36,166 nucleotides of DNA. Source: Wohlfahrtiimonas populi. Its GTDB lineage: Bacteria; Pseudomonadota; Gammaproteobacteria; Cardiobacteriales; Wohlfahrtiimonadaceae. Positions within the stretch are counted from its first letter, which is position 1. The number at the start of each line of letters is the position of its first letter. Positions 1 to 7,985 of the stretch are shown piece by piece. A program made the translations under genes and the position numbers. The notes under the pieces were generated by a model. That model saw nothing but the letters and a program-made list of their open reading frames with translations, ran no database searches and was not told the DNA's origin. The DNA lies in assembly GCF_002006795.1 (NCBI RefSeq), contig NZ_MVDN01000006.1, positions 25,547-61,712 of the forward strand, in the 5' to 3' direction.

Positions 1-615
1 ATCTTCATCATGATAAAAGGGATTACTTTCTATAAACTTTAACAAATTCCCAAAAGTTTGAATATCATTTAAGCTTGGTTGCAAATCATGCATGACATTC
101 CATGGTGCCGCATTAGTCATACCTAGGAACTTAGAACCTATAAAGGAAATATTCATCTCTTGATCTTTCTTTTCTGCTTGAATCTCAGTAAAAAAAGGTA
201 ACAAATGAATCCTGCTTTTACTCACTCCAAAATCTAAATTTAGACATTCCACTGACTCAACTTGTGGAACAAAAAATAAATACCTTTCCGAATTCTGACG
301 AAGTTTTTCTTTATTTGCATAATATAAAGGTGAATCAACTTCATATATAACAATAGGACAATCTATAACTTTAGAAACATCGTAATAATTATTATTAAAT
401 AAAATTACTAGATCTGGGTCAAATGTTACCAGTTCTTTTTTATGTACATCGGGAATACTTTTTTTAAACTCTTCCCCATTGAAATACATATGATGATAAA
501 CCAATAGCTCATTACCATGCGTTCTCAGCCCTTCTAAAAAGCTCTCATAAAATGCAGGCATTGCAGATTCACCATCTTTTACTGCATTAAAAAAAGAAAC
601 AAATATTCTCGCCAT
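1..615 (-). CDS. Partial glycosyltransferase-like protein (CgeB/DUF3880-like, tentative), C-terminus off the window
   Basis: An open frame of 205 codons starts with ATG at 615 and stays open to base 1, so the C-terminus lies outside the window. The N-terminus (MARIFVSFFNAV) begins a Rossmann-like strand. It is followed by segments with the flavour of a GT-B donor or acceptor domain: 'FDPDLVILFNNNYY', 'CPIVIYEVDSP' and 'RIHLLPF'. After that comes 'MNISFIGSKF', which resembles the start of the second half of CgeB/DUF3880-like glycosyltransferases. It is last in transcription order in the polysaccharide locus, 85 bases after the preceding GT2 gene. The role is therefore probably sugar transfer during O-antigen or capsule repeat assembly in the cytoplasm. 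The family assignment is inference from general pattern, and substrate cannot be read. Coding on this strand is well supported by the long open frame and the clear start after an intergenic gap. Confidence 0.6.
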   Translation of the reverse strand, partial: MARIFVSFFNAVKDGESAMPAFYESFLEGLRTHGNELLVYHHMYFNGEEFKKSIPDVHKKELVTFDPDLVILFNNNYYDVSKVIDCPIVIYEVDSPLYYANKEKLRQNSERYLFFVPQVESVECLNLDFGVSKSRIHLLPFFTEIQAEKKDQEMNISFIGSKFLGMTNAAPWNVMHDLQPSLNDIQTFGNLLKFIESNPFYHDED

Positions 616-700
616 AACTAAATTCCACTATTCCTCGCACCAAACTATTAAATATACCCATTGGGTATTTGAATTTTTACGTTCTTAAAACTCTATATCA
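616..700. other. Intergenic gap with short palindrome
   Basis: This 85-base AT-rich gap lies between two minus-strand genes. It contains a 7-bp inverted repeat, ATACCCA-T-TGGGTAT, at 654-668. The arms almost touch, so as RNA only about a 5-bp stem could form. There is no long T-run after it on the minus strand, so it could be an operator or chance symmetry rather than a terminator. Confidence 0.3.
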
Positions 701-1606
701 TCATTTATAATACGATGTAATTTTCCATAAAAAGCTAAGCACATAAGCTTTCAATGCTCTTAAAAACTTGCTTGTAAAAACAATTAGTGGGTAATACATC
801 ACTGATTTTCGTAAAAAACAAAGCTTTTTGTCATCACTTTCAAAAAAAGATGCTAAATGTGCAGCAGCAATAGCCTCCTTATATTTTATATGTGATGGAT
901 ATTGTTCTATAATTTCTAACCGGCCATTATGCATAATATCTAGATTTCCTGATAAATTGTTATCATGCCTACGGTAAAAAGCATAGTTATCGTCTATATA
1001 ATCTAAGCTGCCATTTTCTTTCGTTAATTGAAGCCACATATCCCAATCTTCAATTTTTAAATTGGGATTATATGCATTTTGTTTTAATTTCTCTGTGCGA
1101 CAGAGATTTGTTGGCGCAGGTAAAAAATGTTTATGCAAAAAAATGTCATTAAATTTATATTTTTGACTATCACGGGCGATATCCATAGTTTTTTGACCAT
1201 GTTGGTCAATTAATATAATTCCACCAAATGCACCAATACTATTTGGATTATGATTCAAATATTCAACTTGTGCACTAGTTTTATGCTTCATCCAAATATC
1301 ATCTGATGCAACAGAGGCTGTATATACCCCATTACACCACTCTAAAGCTTCGTTGAGTGTTGCACATAATCCTAAGTTTGAACGATGCCTAAACTCAAAG
1401 CGAACAAACCTAGCATTACATACAGTACGCATTTCCTCTATTTTCAGCACAGAATTATCTTTTGACCCGTCATCAATAATGATTAGCTCAATATTCGAAT
1501 AATCTTGATCAATCACACTTTGGATACAATCTTGCACATATTCAGCATGGTTATAAGATGGAATAATCACCGAAACTAAAGGTAAATTGCTATCTTTACA
1601 GCTCAT
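701..1606 (-). CDS. Glycosyltransferase family 2 (GT-A fold)
   Basis: The N-terminus shows the GT2 signature: 'LVSVIIPSYNHAEYVQDCIQSVIDQDY' in outline, then 'IELIIIDDGSKDNS' with the nucleotide-binding acidic residues. Further on, 'SVASDDIW' supplies the D-x-D-like metal site and 'IEDWDMWLQL' the conserved ED motif. It probably adds one sugar from a nucleotide-sugar donor to the lipid-linked repeat unit at the inner face of the cytoplasmic membrane. An upstream in-frame start at 1657 would overlap the aminotransferase gene by 44 bases and add a hydrophobic leader unlike this family. I chose ATG 1606, which gives 301 residues and begins 8 bases after the upstream stop. The C-terminus is rich in aromatic and basic residues, as often seen in membrane-associated GT2 enzymes. 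Donor and acceptor are unknown. Confidence 0.88.
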   Translation of the reverse strand: MSCKDSNLPLVSVIIPSYNHAEYVQDCIQSVIDQDYSNIELIIIDDGSKDNSVLKIEEMRTVCNARFVRFEFRHRSNLGLCATLNEALEWCNGVYTASVASDDIWMKHKTSAQVEYLNHNPNSIGAFGGIILIDQHGQKTMDIARDSQKYKFNDIFLHKHFLPAPTNLCRTEKLKQNAYNPNLKIEDWDMWLQLTKENGSLDYIDDNYAFYRRHDNNLSGNLDIMHNGRLEIIEQYPSHIKYKEAIAAAHLASFFESDDKKLCFLRKSVMYYPLIVFTSKFLRALKAYVLSFLWKITSYYK

Positions 1607-1613
1607 ACCGAAT

Positions 1614-2729
1614 TTACACATTAAAATTATTACAAATACTAACAATCTTCTGGGCATCCTCTAGGGATAAGATCGGACTTATTGGTAAACTCAAAACCTC
1701 AGTATGTAATTGTTCAGAAATAGGATAACTTAAATGATTCCACTCTTTATATGCCTGTTGCTGATGTGGTGGTATTGGATAATGAATCAATGTTTGAATA
1801 CCATGATTCGATAAGTATTTTTGCAACTCATCCCGTTTTTCTGAACGTACAACAAACAAATGCCACACGTGTTGATCATATTTTTCAGCATCAATATTTT
1901 GTAAAGGCAAATGAATCAAAGGATTTTTAATTCCAGTCAAATACAATTGAGCAATTTGACGACGATGTTCAACTTCCTTATCCATATAAGGTAACTTAAC
2001 ATTTAACATCGCAGCTTGAATTTCATCTAAACGACTATTCACACCAGGTACAAGATTTTTATATTTCTCATGAGAACCATAATTGCGCAGTGCTTTTATC
2101 ATCATTGCAAGTTCAGGATCACTGGTTGTCACTGCACCGGCATCACCCAATGCACCTAAGTTCTTACCTGGATAGAAGCTAAAACCTGAAGCATCACCCC
2201 AATTCCCTGCTTTTATCCCATTGATTGAAGCTCCATGAGATTGTGCGGAATCTTCTAACACCAACAGATCATTAGCTTTTGCTATTGCCATAATTCTTGG
2301 CATGTCTGCCAATTGCCCATACAGATACACAGGTAAAATTACTTTTGTCTTATCTGTAACTGCTCTTTCTATCGCCTGAGGATCAATATTAAAACTATTA
2401 ATATCAGGTTCAACCAATACAGGTGTCAAATTATTTGCTGTAATGGCTAAAATACTCGCAATATAAGTATTTGATGGTACTATCACCTCATCACCATCTT
2501 TTAATTTTCCTAACTCTTTCCAAGCTCTCAGTGTTAAAATTAGAGCATCTAAACCATTAGCAACACCGATCGCAAACTTCGCACCACAATATTCAGCAAA
2601 GTTCTTCTCAAAACTCTCCAACTCAGAGCCACCAATATACCAACCTGAATCAATGACTCGTGTACATGCAGCAATTAATTCATCTCTGTATTGTGCATTT
2701 ATATTTTTTAAATCTAAAAATGGAATCAT
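1614..2729 (-). CDS. fdtB: dTDP-3-keto-sugar aminotransferase (DegT/DnrJ/EryC1/StrS family, FdtB/QdtB-like)
   Basis: This 371-residue PLP enzyme has fold-type-I features of the sugar aminotransferase family: '[14 protein letters not shown]' near residue 56, '[12 protein letters not shown]' at 81-92, the cofactor aspartate in '[10 protein letters not shown]' (D160) and the Schiff-base lysine in '[14 protein letters not shown]' (K189). FdtB and QdtB transfer an amino group from glutamate to C3 of a dTDP-3-keto-6-deoxyhexose. The gene follows the ketoisomerase/acetyltransferase fusion with a 4-base ATGA-type overlap (2726-2729), and rmlA and rmlB lie just upstream. This context favours a 3-aminotransferase over the otherwise similar 4-aminotransferases such as WecE. 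Whether the product is the galacto form (Fuc3N) or gluco form (Qui3N) depends on the isomerase and cannot be read here. Confidence 0.85.
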   Translation of the reverse strand: MIPFLDLKNINAQYRDELIAACTRVIDSGWYIGGSELESFEKNFAEYCGAKFAIGVANGLDALILTLRAWKELGKLKDGDEVIVPSNTYIASILAITANNLTPVLVEPDINSFNIDPQAIERAVTDKTKVILPVYLYGQLADMPRIMAIAKANDLLVLEDSAQSHGASINGIKAGNWGDASGFSFYPGKNLGALGDAGAVTTSDPELAMMIKALRNYGSHEKYKNLVPGVNSRLDEIQAAMLNVKLPYMDKEVEHRRQIAQLYLTGIKNPLIHLPLQNIDAEKYDQHVWHLFVVRSEKRDELQKYLSNHGIQTLIHYPIPPHQQQAYKEWNHLSYPISEQLHTEVLSLPISPILSLEDAQKIVSICNNFNV

Positions 2730-3592
2730 TTATTTACATAGCCTTTTATAATAGCTGGGTTACCAATCATAATTGCATGATCAGGGACACTTTTAGTCAC
2801 AACAGCACCAGCGCCAATCATAGCGTTTTGGCCTATTGTGATACCTGGCAAAATTGTAGCATTAGCTCCAATACTTGCCCCGAATTTAATGATTGTTTTA
2901 CTAAATTCATCTGGATATTGTTTAGATCGTGGATTTTTATCATTAGTAAATGTCACAGATGGACCAATAAATACATTATCCTCTATTGTAACTCCATCCC
3001 AAATATACACACCTGACTTTACAGTCACATTATTACCAATTCTGACATCATTTTCGATGAGAGTATGTGCGCAAATATTACAATTTTCACCTATAACTGC
3101 ATCTTTTAAAATGACACTGTATTGCCAGATTTTTGTATCACTACCAATATTTTCACTTTTAACGTCAGATAATGAATGGATAAATGGTTTATGAGCCTCT
3201 TTTAAAAACTCATCATAATTACGTATATAATCAGATTCATCATAATATTCACTCGCAAAAACCAACAAAACACAATTTGAAGAAAAATCATGCATTTCTC
3301 GCCAAATATTATTACCAATCAACAGCCCTTTATTTGGTGAATCTAACCAAACATCTTCCTTTAAATAGCCATCATCTAAAACCATTCGGCACTTACCTGC
3401 AACACAAACAGCAACTTGCTGTAGTGCCTTATGTGCATGAAAACCTCTTGCTATCGTCTCATCAGCACCAAAAATATAGTACACACGCTTAATGTCAAAT
3501 GGGATATTTTTCATTGCTTCTAATGCAATTAATGAGCCACGCTCATCTCCTAATATAGGAAATTCAACCAAATTAATTAATGACATTTTCAT
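2726..3592 (-). CDS. Bifunctional dTDP-4-keto-6-deoxyglucose 3,4-ketoisomerase / N-acetyltransferase
   Basis: Two enzymes are joined in one 288-residue chain. Residues about 1-135 are a cupin sugar 3,4-ketoisomerase of the FdtA/QdtA/WxcM type. The active-site segment '[11 protein letters not shown]' (49-59, with H52 and H54) and '[12 protein letters not shown]' are visible. Residues about 150-288 form a left-handed beta-helix acetyltransferase with hexapeptide repeats: '[20 protein letters not shown]', '[16 protein letters not shown]' and '[24 protein letters not shown]'. Together with the aminotransferase that follows, it would turn dTDP-4-keto-6-deoxyglucose into dTDP-3-acetamido-3,6-dideoxyhexose. 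The start at 3592 overlaps the end of rmlA by 20 bases, and a second ATG is two codons later. The two activities are usually on separate proteins, though bifunctional versions are known (WxcM, FdtD). Here the isomerase comes first. Confidence 0.88.
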   Translation of the reverse strand: MKMSLINLVEFPILGDERGSLIALEAMKNIPFDIKRVYYIFGADETIARGFHAHKALQQVAVCVAGKCRMVLDDGYLKEDVWLDSPNKGLLIGNNIWREMHDFSSNCVLLVFASEYYDESDYIRNYDEFLKEAHKPFIHSLSDVKSENIGSDTKIWQYSVILKDAVIGENCNICAHTLIENDVRIGNNVTVKSGVYIWDGVTIEDNVFIGPSVTFTNDKNPRSKQYPDEFSKTIIKFGASIGANATILPGITIGQNAMIGAGAVVTKSVPDHAIMIGNPAIIKGYVNK

Positions 3593-4457
3593 TCACCAAT
3601 GAAATCAAATATTGACCATAAGCATTTTTACTCATACTCCGACCAATTGTTAATAGCTGTTCTTTTGTTAACCATTCATTGTGATATGCAATTTCTTCTA
3701 AACAGGCAATTTTGTAGCCTTGGCGTTTTTGAATAGTTTCTACAAACATTCCCGCCTCTAGCAAACTTTCATGTGTACCAGTATCTAACCACGCAAAACC
3801 ACGTCCCATTAGCTCAACATTTAAATCGCCACGCTCTAAATACATTTGATTAATAGTTGTAATTTCTAGTTCACCACGTTCTGATGGCTTAACTTGTTTG
3901 GCAAATTCTACAACATCATTGTCATAAAAATATAAACCTGTAACAGCAAAGTTTGATTTTGGCTGCTTAGGTTTCTCTTCAATAGAAATAGCTTGTTTAG
4001 ATTCATTAAATTCTACAACACCAAAACGTTCTGGATCTTTTACTTGATATCCAAAAACAGTTGCCCCTATTTCACGTTCTACAGCTGAACGCAACATCCC
4101 AGTAAATCCTTGACCATAAAAGATGTTATCTCCTAAGACCAAACAGACATTACTATCACCAATAAAATCTTCGCCAATAACAAAAGCCTGAGCTAACCCA
4201 TCAGGGCTAGGTTGAACAGCATAGCTAATAGCAATACCAAGTTGAGAACCATCTCCTAATAAACGCTTAAACCCATCAATATCTTCAGGAGTACTGATTA
4301 CCAAAATATCACGAATACCAGCAAGCATTAAAACAGATAATGGATAATAGATCATTGGCTTATCATAGATAGGCAATAGTTGTTTAGATACGCCTTTAGT
4401 AATTGGATACAAGCGCGTACCAGAGCCTCCTGCTAAAATCATACCCTTTGTTGTCAT
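3573..4457 (-). CDS. rmlA: Glucose-1-phosphate thymidylyltransferase RmlA
   Basis: RmlA joins dTTP and glucose-1-phosphate to give dTDP-glucose, the first step of dTDP-deoxysugar synthesis in the cytoplasm. The 294-residue length is normal for the family. Conserved segments are the nucleotide-binding loop '[13 protein letters not shown]' at 8-20, '[17 protein letters not shown]' just after it, '[13 protein letters not shown]' carrying the metal-binding aspartate, 'GVVEFN' and '[21 protein letters not shown]'. Its ATG shares one base with the stop of rmlB in a TAATG junction, and its end overlaps the isomerase/acetyltransferase gene, so the four sugar genes are translationally coupled. No rmlC or rmlD is adjacent, which argues that the pathway here does not lead to L-rhamnose. 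Confidence 0.95.
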   Translation of the reverse strand: MTTKGMILAGGSGTRLYPITKGVSKQLLPIYDKPMIYYPLSVLMLAGIRDILVISTPEDIDGFKRLLGDGSQLGIAISYAVQPSPDGLAQAFVIGEDFIGDSNVCLVLGDNIFYGQGFTGMLRSAVEREIGATVFGYQVKDPERFGVVEFNESKQAISIEEKPKQPKSNFAVTGLYFYDNDVVEFAKQVKPSERGELEITTINQMYLERGDLNVELMGRGFAWLDTGTHESLLEAGMFVETIQKRQGYKIACLEEIAYHNEWLTKEQLLTIGRSMSKNAYGQYLISLVNENVIN

Positions 4458-5515
4458 TATTTAATGTCTCCCAATCTTTCTCTTTGATAGCTACCGTCTT
4501 GAACATGACGACACCATTCTAAATTGTTTAAATACCATTCAATTGTTTTACGAATACCACTTTCAAATGTTTCCTCTGGAGACCACCCAAGCTCTTTCTG
4601 GATCTTACTTGCATCAATTGCATAACGTAAATCATGGCCTGGTCTATCTTTAACATATGTAATTAAAGACTCATATCTTTGTCCATTTTTCTGTGGCTGT
4701 AATTCATCAAGAATAGAACAAATTGTTTTCACAACATCAATATTAGCTTTTTCATTATGCCCACCGATATTATAGGTTTCTCCTACACTACCTTCTGTCA
4801 CTACTTTATACAATGCCTTTGCATGATCTTCGACATATAGCCAATCACGAATCTGTTGTCCATTGCCATACACAGGTAATGGTTTGCCATCCAAGGCATT
4901 CAAAATCATCAAAGGGATCAATTTTTCTGGAAAATGATAAGGGCCATAATTATTAGAGCAATTTGTCACAATTGTTGGTAAGCCATAAGTACGATGCCAA
5001 GCTCTCACAAGGTGATCAGAACTAGCTTTACTCGCTGAATATGGTGAGCTTGGTGAATATGATGTTATTTCAGTAAATAATTTGGTGGTTCCATCTAAAT
5101 CACCATAAACTTCATCTGTTGAGATATGGTGAAATTTAAACCTTGATTTCTGATCACCTGATAAGCCTTGCCAATATGCACGCGCCACTTCTAAAAGGTT
5201 ATACGTCCCAATAATATTAGTTTGTATAAAGTCAGATGGCCCATCAATCGAACGGTCAACATGTGATTCTGCTGCTAAATGCATGACTAAATCTGGTTGG
5301 AACTTCTCAAAAAGCTTTGCCATGCCAAAAGCATCACAAATATCTGTTTGAGCAAATTGATAACGACCATTATTTTCAATGGAAACTAAAGATTCCAAAT
5401 TGCCTGCATAAGTTAATTTATCGACATTCAATACTGAATTCTGTGTATTGTTAATAATATGGCGAATAACAGCAGAACCAATAAATCCTGCACCGCCAGT
5501 CACTAATATTCTCAT
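4457..5515 (-). CDS. rmlB: dTDP-glucose 4,6-dehydratase RmlB
   Basis: This is an extended short-chain dehydrogenase of 352 residues. It shows the NAD-binding '[14 protein letters not shown]' at 7-20, '[13 protein letters not shown]', the catalytic 'STDEVYGDL' (Asp-Glu) and the '[14 protein letters not shown]' segment with the catalytic Tyr and Lys. Substrate-binding '[18 protein letters not shown]' is also present. RmlB converts dTDP-glucose to dTDP-4-keto-6-deoxyglucose with bound NAD+. It heads the four-gene dTDP-3-acetamido-sugar block. The 249-base gap upstream is the only sizeable gap in the locus, so a separate promoter may lie there. Two inverted repeats in that gap are described separately. 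Confidence 0.96.
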   Translation of the reverse strand: MRILVTGGAGFIGSAVIRHIINNTQNSVLNVDKLTYAGNLESLVSIENNGRYQFAQTDICDAFGMAKLFEKFQPDLVMHLAAESHVDRSIDGPSDFIQTNIIGTYNLLEVARAYWQGLSGDQKSRFKFHHISTDEVYGDLDGTTKLFTEITSYSPSSPYSASKASSDHLVRAWHRTYGLPTIVTNCSNNYGPYHFPEKLIPLMILNALDGKPLPVYGNGQQIRDWLYVEDHAKALYKVVTEGSVGETYNIGGHNEKANIDVVKTICSILDELQPQKNGQRYESLITYVKDRPGHDLRYAIDASKIQKELGWSPEETFESGIRKTIEWYLNNLEWCRHVQDGSYQRERLGDIK

Positions 5516-5563
5516 GATTACCTATAATTCTTTGATAATTATCACATTTTTCGCTATTTATTT

Positions 5564-5582
5564 TTGAATATACAATATTCAA
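5564..5582. repeat. Inverted repeat in the leader region of rmlB
   Basis: TTGAATAT-ACA-ATATTCAA is a perfect 8-bp inverted repeat with a 3-base centre, about 50 bases upstream of the rmlB ATG. The high A+T content and short centre suit an operator or overlapping promoter elements better than an RNA hairpin. No regulator can be named. Confidence 0.4.
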
Positions 5583-5719
5583 GTCATACTGCTGATATAT
5601 ATTCTCCCCTTATTAGAAGAGCAAAAACTCTTTCTAATGTGCTCTAAAGTTCCATTGTGCTGGCCTGCTTCCAGCTCAAATGTAACACCAAATCCTTCAC
5701 AACTCGTACGCCTGCTACT
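5579..5719 (-). pseudogene. Possible remnant of a cold-shock-domain gene (C-terminal part only)
   Basis: This is an open frame of 46 codons without an ATG at its beginning. An in-frame stop at 5720-5722 precedes it and its own stop is at 5579-5581. The segment 'RTSCEGFGVTFELEAGQ' resembles the C-terminal strand region of cold-shock proteins, whose usual form is close to 'RTLKEGQKVTFELEAG'. After this the match fades: 'HNGTLEHI' stands where the family has a KGPQAANV-like end. The stretch also looks richer in G and C than its flanks. The part that should precede it, with the RNA-binding RNP motifs, is absent. I read it as a decayed or recombined fragment, but a chance resemblance over about 17 residues is possible. 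It lies between a glycosyltransferase gene and rmlB. Confidence 0.35.
5613..5637. other. Hairpin-forming sequence upstream of rmlB
   Basis: TTAGAAGAG and CTCTTTCTAA pair as a 9-bp stem with one bulged base, closed by a short A-rich loop (T-rich as minus-strand RNA). No T-run follows on either strand, so a classical terminator is not supported. It may be a leader structure or attenuator in the 249-base gap. Confidence 0.35.
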
Positions 5720-5764
5720 TTACCCCAAAATCTCGTGTTAGCAAAAATATTAATATAAAAATGA

Positions 5765-6919
5765 TTATATTAATTCTAATAATTTCACCAATCGGTAGTT
5801 TACTTTATCAGAATCAAATCGTTCTACTGCAATTTTGTGGCTTTCTTGTCCCATTTTATTAACTAGCTCTGGATGCTCTATAAAATAAATCATTTTATCT
5901 GCTAAAGCTTCAGGATTCCATTTGGGCACTAAAAAACCATTAATACCATCAATAACAGTTTCCCTACAACCAGTCACATCAGTTGTAATTACAGGGCGCC
6001 CAACAGCCATAGCTTCTTGGGTACTCCGAGGTACACCTTCACGATAATATGAAGGCAATACAAAAACAGCACTATGCTTAATTCGCTGCGCAACATCACT
6101 CACAAAACCAGGATAATCAATAATATCCATGGAGATTAATTCTGCCAATTCATATTCTTTGAGTGCATTAGGGTTTTCAGTATCCAAGCCACCAATCACT
6201 GTAAAAATAGTTTTTGGATATTTTTCTTTGACTATCTTGGCTGCTTCTACATATTCAAAAATACCTTTTTCTGCCAATAATCTAGCAATAAAAATAAAAG
6301 AAACCGAGGTTTTCTCATCCCATGCTTGATAGGAATACTCCTGCAAATTCAATCCTATCGCACCCAACACTTCGATTGCTTCAGGTTTATGTCGAATTCT
6401 ATGCTGATGAATAAGATCAACAGGGTCATCTGGGTTTAAAAAAATAATTTTATCCAGTAGTGGAAAAGCTAATCTATATAAGAAAACTTGAGCCTTCTGA
6501 ATCAACTTAATCTTTGCTGTTTGTCCATTTTTAAGTATTGTAAATGGTGTTCCCAGCCCTTCAATCATGCCGATAATTTTAGGAACTTTGGCCAGTTTTG
6601 CTGCCAATGTTCCATATATTACAGGCTTTGTAAAATATGAAAAAACGATATCCGGTTGGATTTCAGATATTTTTTTTCTTAACTCAAACATTGAACGCAT
6701 GTCAGCCAATGGATTTAACCCTCCACGGCTCATTTTGTACGTTATGGCAATAGCACCCAATGCGCTAATCTTTTCAAGCTCATCAGCACTATATTCACAA
6801 ATCAAAGTATAAACCTGCCAATCCTGACTCACCAAAAACTTAATAAAATCTGACCGAAAGCCATAAACACTCGCAGCAGTTGTCCCAATCAAAACAATTG
6901 TTCGATTATTTTGACGCAT
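5765..6919 (-). CDS. Glycosyltransferase family 4 (PglA-like)
   Basis: This is a GT-B glycosyltransferase of 384 residues. The N-terminal domain has 'TIVLIGTTAASVYGFRSDFIKFL' in outline and 'QPDIVFSYFTKPVIYGTLAAKLA', a segment typical of the group that includes Campylobacter PglA. The C-terminal donor domain has 'SFIFIARLLAEKGIFEYVEAA', 'FTVIGG' and the E-x7-E region 'REGVPRSTQEAMAVGRPVITTD'. PglA-type enzymes add HexNAc residues to undecaprenyl-diphosphate-linked sugars, but the donor here is not known. The gene starts inside the end of the preceding GT4 gene (14-base overlap), so it is in the same transcript. It is the last gene before the 249-base gap preceding rmlB. Confidence 0.88.
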   Translation of the reverse strand: MRQNNRTIVLIGTTAASVYGFRSDFIKFLVSQDWQVYTLICEYSADELEKISALGAIAITYKMSRGGLNPLADMRSMFELRKKISEIQPDIVFSYFTKPVIYGTLAAKLAKVPKIIGMIEGLGTPFTILKNGQTAKIKLIQKAQVFLYRLAFPLLDKIIFLNPDDPVDLIHQHRIRHKPEAIEVLGAIGLNLQEYSYQAWDEKTSVSFIFIARLLAEKGIFEYVEAAKIVKEKYPKTIFTVIGGLDTENPNALKEYELAELISMDIIDYPGFVSDVAQRIKHSAVFVLPSYYREGVPRSTQEAMAVGRPVITTDVTGCRETVIDGINGFLVPKWNPEALADKMIYFIEHPELVNKMGQESHKIAVERFDSDKVNYRLVKLLELI

Positions 6920-7964
6920 AAACTTTTTCCCATTGATCGATAATTTTATTTAAATCAAAGTTATCCTGAACATACTTCAATGCTTGTTGATTATTTACTA
7001 ATTTTTCATCTTCTGAAATTTGTATAGCATCAACAATAGCATTAGCAAGCATTGATGCATTTTGTGGTGGAATCAATAATCCTGTACCACCCATGACTTC
7101 TTTAACACCACCACAGTCTGTTGCAATAACAAATGTACCACTGGCCATGGCTTCAGCTACTACTAAACCAAACCCTTCATATTTAGATGGCAAAATAAAA
7201 TAATCTGCCTGCTGCATCAACATTGGCACATCATCTCTTCGCCCCAACAAAGTCACATAATCAGCTAATTGTAATTGCTTAATCAATTCATTAATATCAG
7301 TCAGCAGCTCACCTTCACCTACAATTTGCAAATGAACATTTGGATACTGTTGAATCACCAACGACAATGCATTTAATAAATTGGGGTAATCCTTTTGCTC
7401 ATTCAGTCGACCAATTGCAAGTAGTGAGATAGTTGAACTTATATTTTGCTGCCCTTGATATATAAATTTATCTAAATCAATACCATTATAAATACAATGT
7501 GCATTCGACTTCGTAAAAGCACCTTTTTCTATAAATGCCTGTATGGCCTCTTGGCTAACATTTGTATTAAAATCAGACAAATAGTTGGTATATTTATAGG
7601 CCAACATACGTATATTACCACCCTCATTAGAATTATGAGCGGTACAAATGAGCCTAGGCACATGACATCCAATGCGATTCAGTCGAACAAAGATATTTGC
7701 ATGAACCATATGGGCATGCACAATATCAGGCTGATATTGTTTGATGAGCTGCCGATATTGACAAGAAGCAGAAAAAAAGTTTTTGCCTGACTCTAATCCT
7801 AAATAAACCAGCTCTACATCAGACTGAGGCTTAACTGATACAGAACCTTTCAGATAAGCAATCTTAACTTCATGGCCTCGTCCAGTCATTTGATCAGCTA
7901 AATCAGCCACAACTTTCTCAGCACCGCCCAATCCTAATCCTGTGACAACATATAATATTTTCAT
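6906..7964 (-). CDS. Glycosyltransferase family 4
   Basis: A 352-residue GT-B enzyme. It opens with 'MKILYVVTGLGLGGAEKVVADLA', in which the GGAE motif is typical of GT4 acceptor domains. 'QYQPDIVHAHMVHANIF' and 'YNGIDLDKF' follow. The donor domain has 'LLAIGRLNEQKDYPNLLNAL', 'LQIVGEGEL', 'VTLLGRRDDVP' and the catalytic-site segment 'SKYEGFGLVVAEAMASG' (E-x7-E). It would add a sugar to the lipid-linked repeat at the cytoplasmic face of the membrane. A gap of only 21 bases separates it from the previous gene and it overlaps the next one, which supports co-transcription. Specificity cannot be predicted. Confidence 0.9.
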   Translation of the reverse strand: MKILYVVTGLGLGGAEKVVADLADQMTGRGHEVKIAYLKGSVSVKPQSDVELVYLGLESGKNFFSASCQYRQLIKQYQPDIVHAHMVHANIFVRLNRIGCHVPRLICTAHNSNEGGNIRMLAYKYTNYLSDFNTNVSQEAIQAFIEKGAFTKSNAHCIYNGIDLDKFIYQGQQNISSTISLLAIGRLNEQKDYPNLLNALSLVIQQYPNVHLQIVGEGELLTDINELIKQLQLADYVTLLGRRDDVPMLMQQADYFILPSKYEGFGLVVAEAMASGTFVIATDCGGVKEVMGGTGLLIPPQNASMLANAIVDAIQISEDEKLVNNQQALKYVQDNFDLNKIIDQWEKVYASK

Positions 7965-7985
7965 CGTATAGCGTCATTCTCTGCA

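Noticed and set aside
654-668. Palindrome ATACCCA-T-TGGGTAT as a transcription terminator
   Set aside because: The arms leave no loop, only about 5 bp could pair in RNA, and no T-run follows on the minus strand.
1614-2729. WecE-type or 4-aminotransferase (Fuc4N/Qui4N pathway)
   Set aside because: The neighbouring gene is a 3,4-ketoisomerase fused to an acetyltransferase, which is only needed for 3-amino sugars.
2660-3492. Plus-strand open frames of about 100-120 codons across the sugar-gene block
   Set aside because: They lie opposite the clear isomerase/acetyltransferase and aminotransferase genes, have no start signals or recognisable motifs, and are rich in residues typical of antisense shadows.
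5613-5637. Hairpin before rmlB as an intrinsic terminator
   Set aside because: No T-run follows on either strand; kept only as a possible leader structure.
5688-5725. Possible JUMPstart/ops (RfaH recruitment) element on the minus strand, from GCAGGCGTACGAG
   Set aside because: It lacks the GGCGGTAGYNT core; two bases would have to be inserted, and the surrounding JUMPstart sequence is absent.
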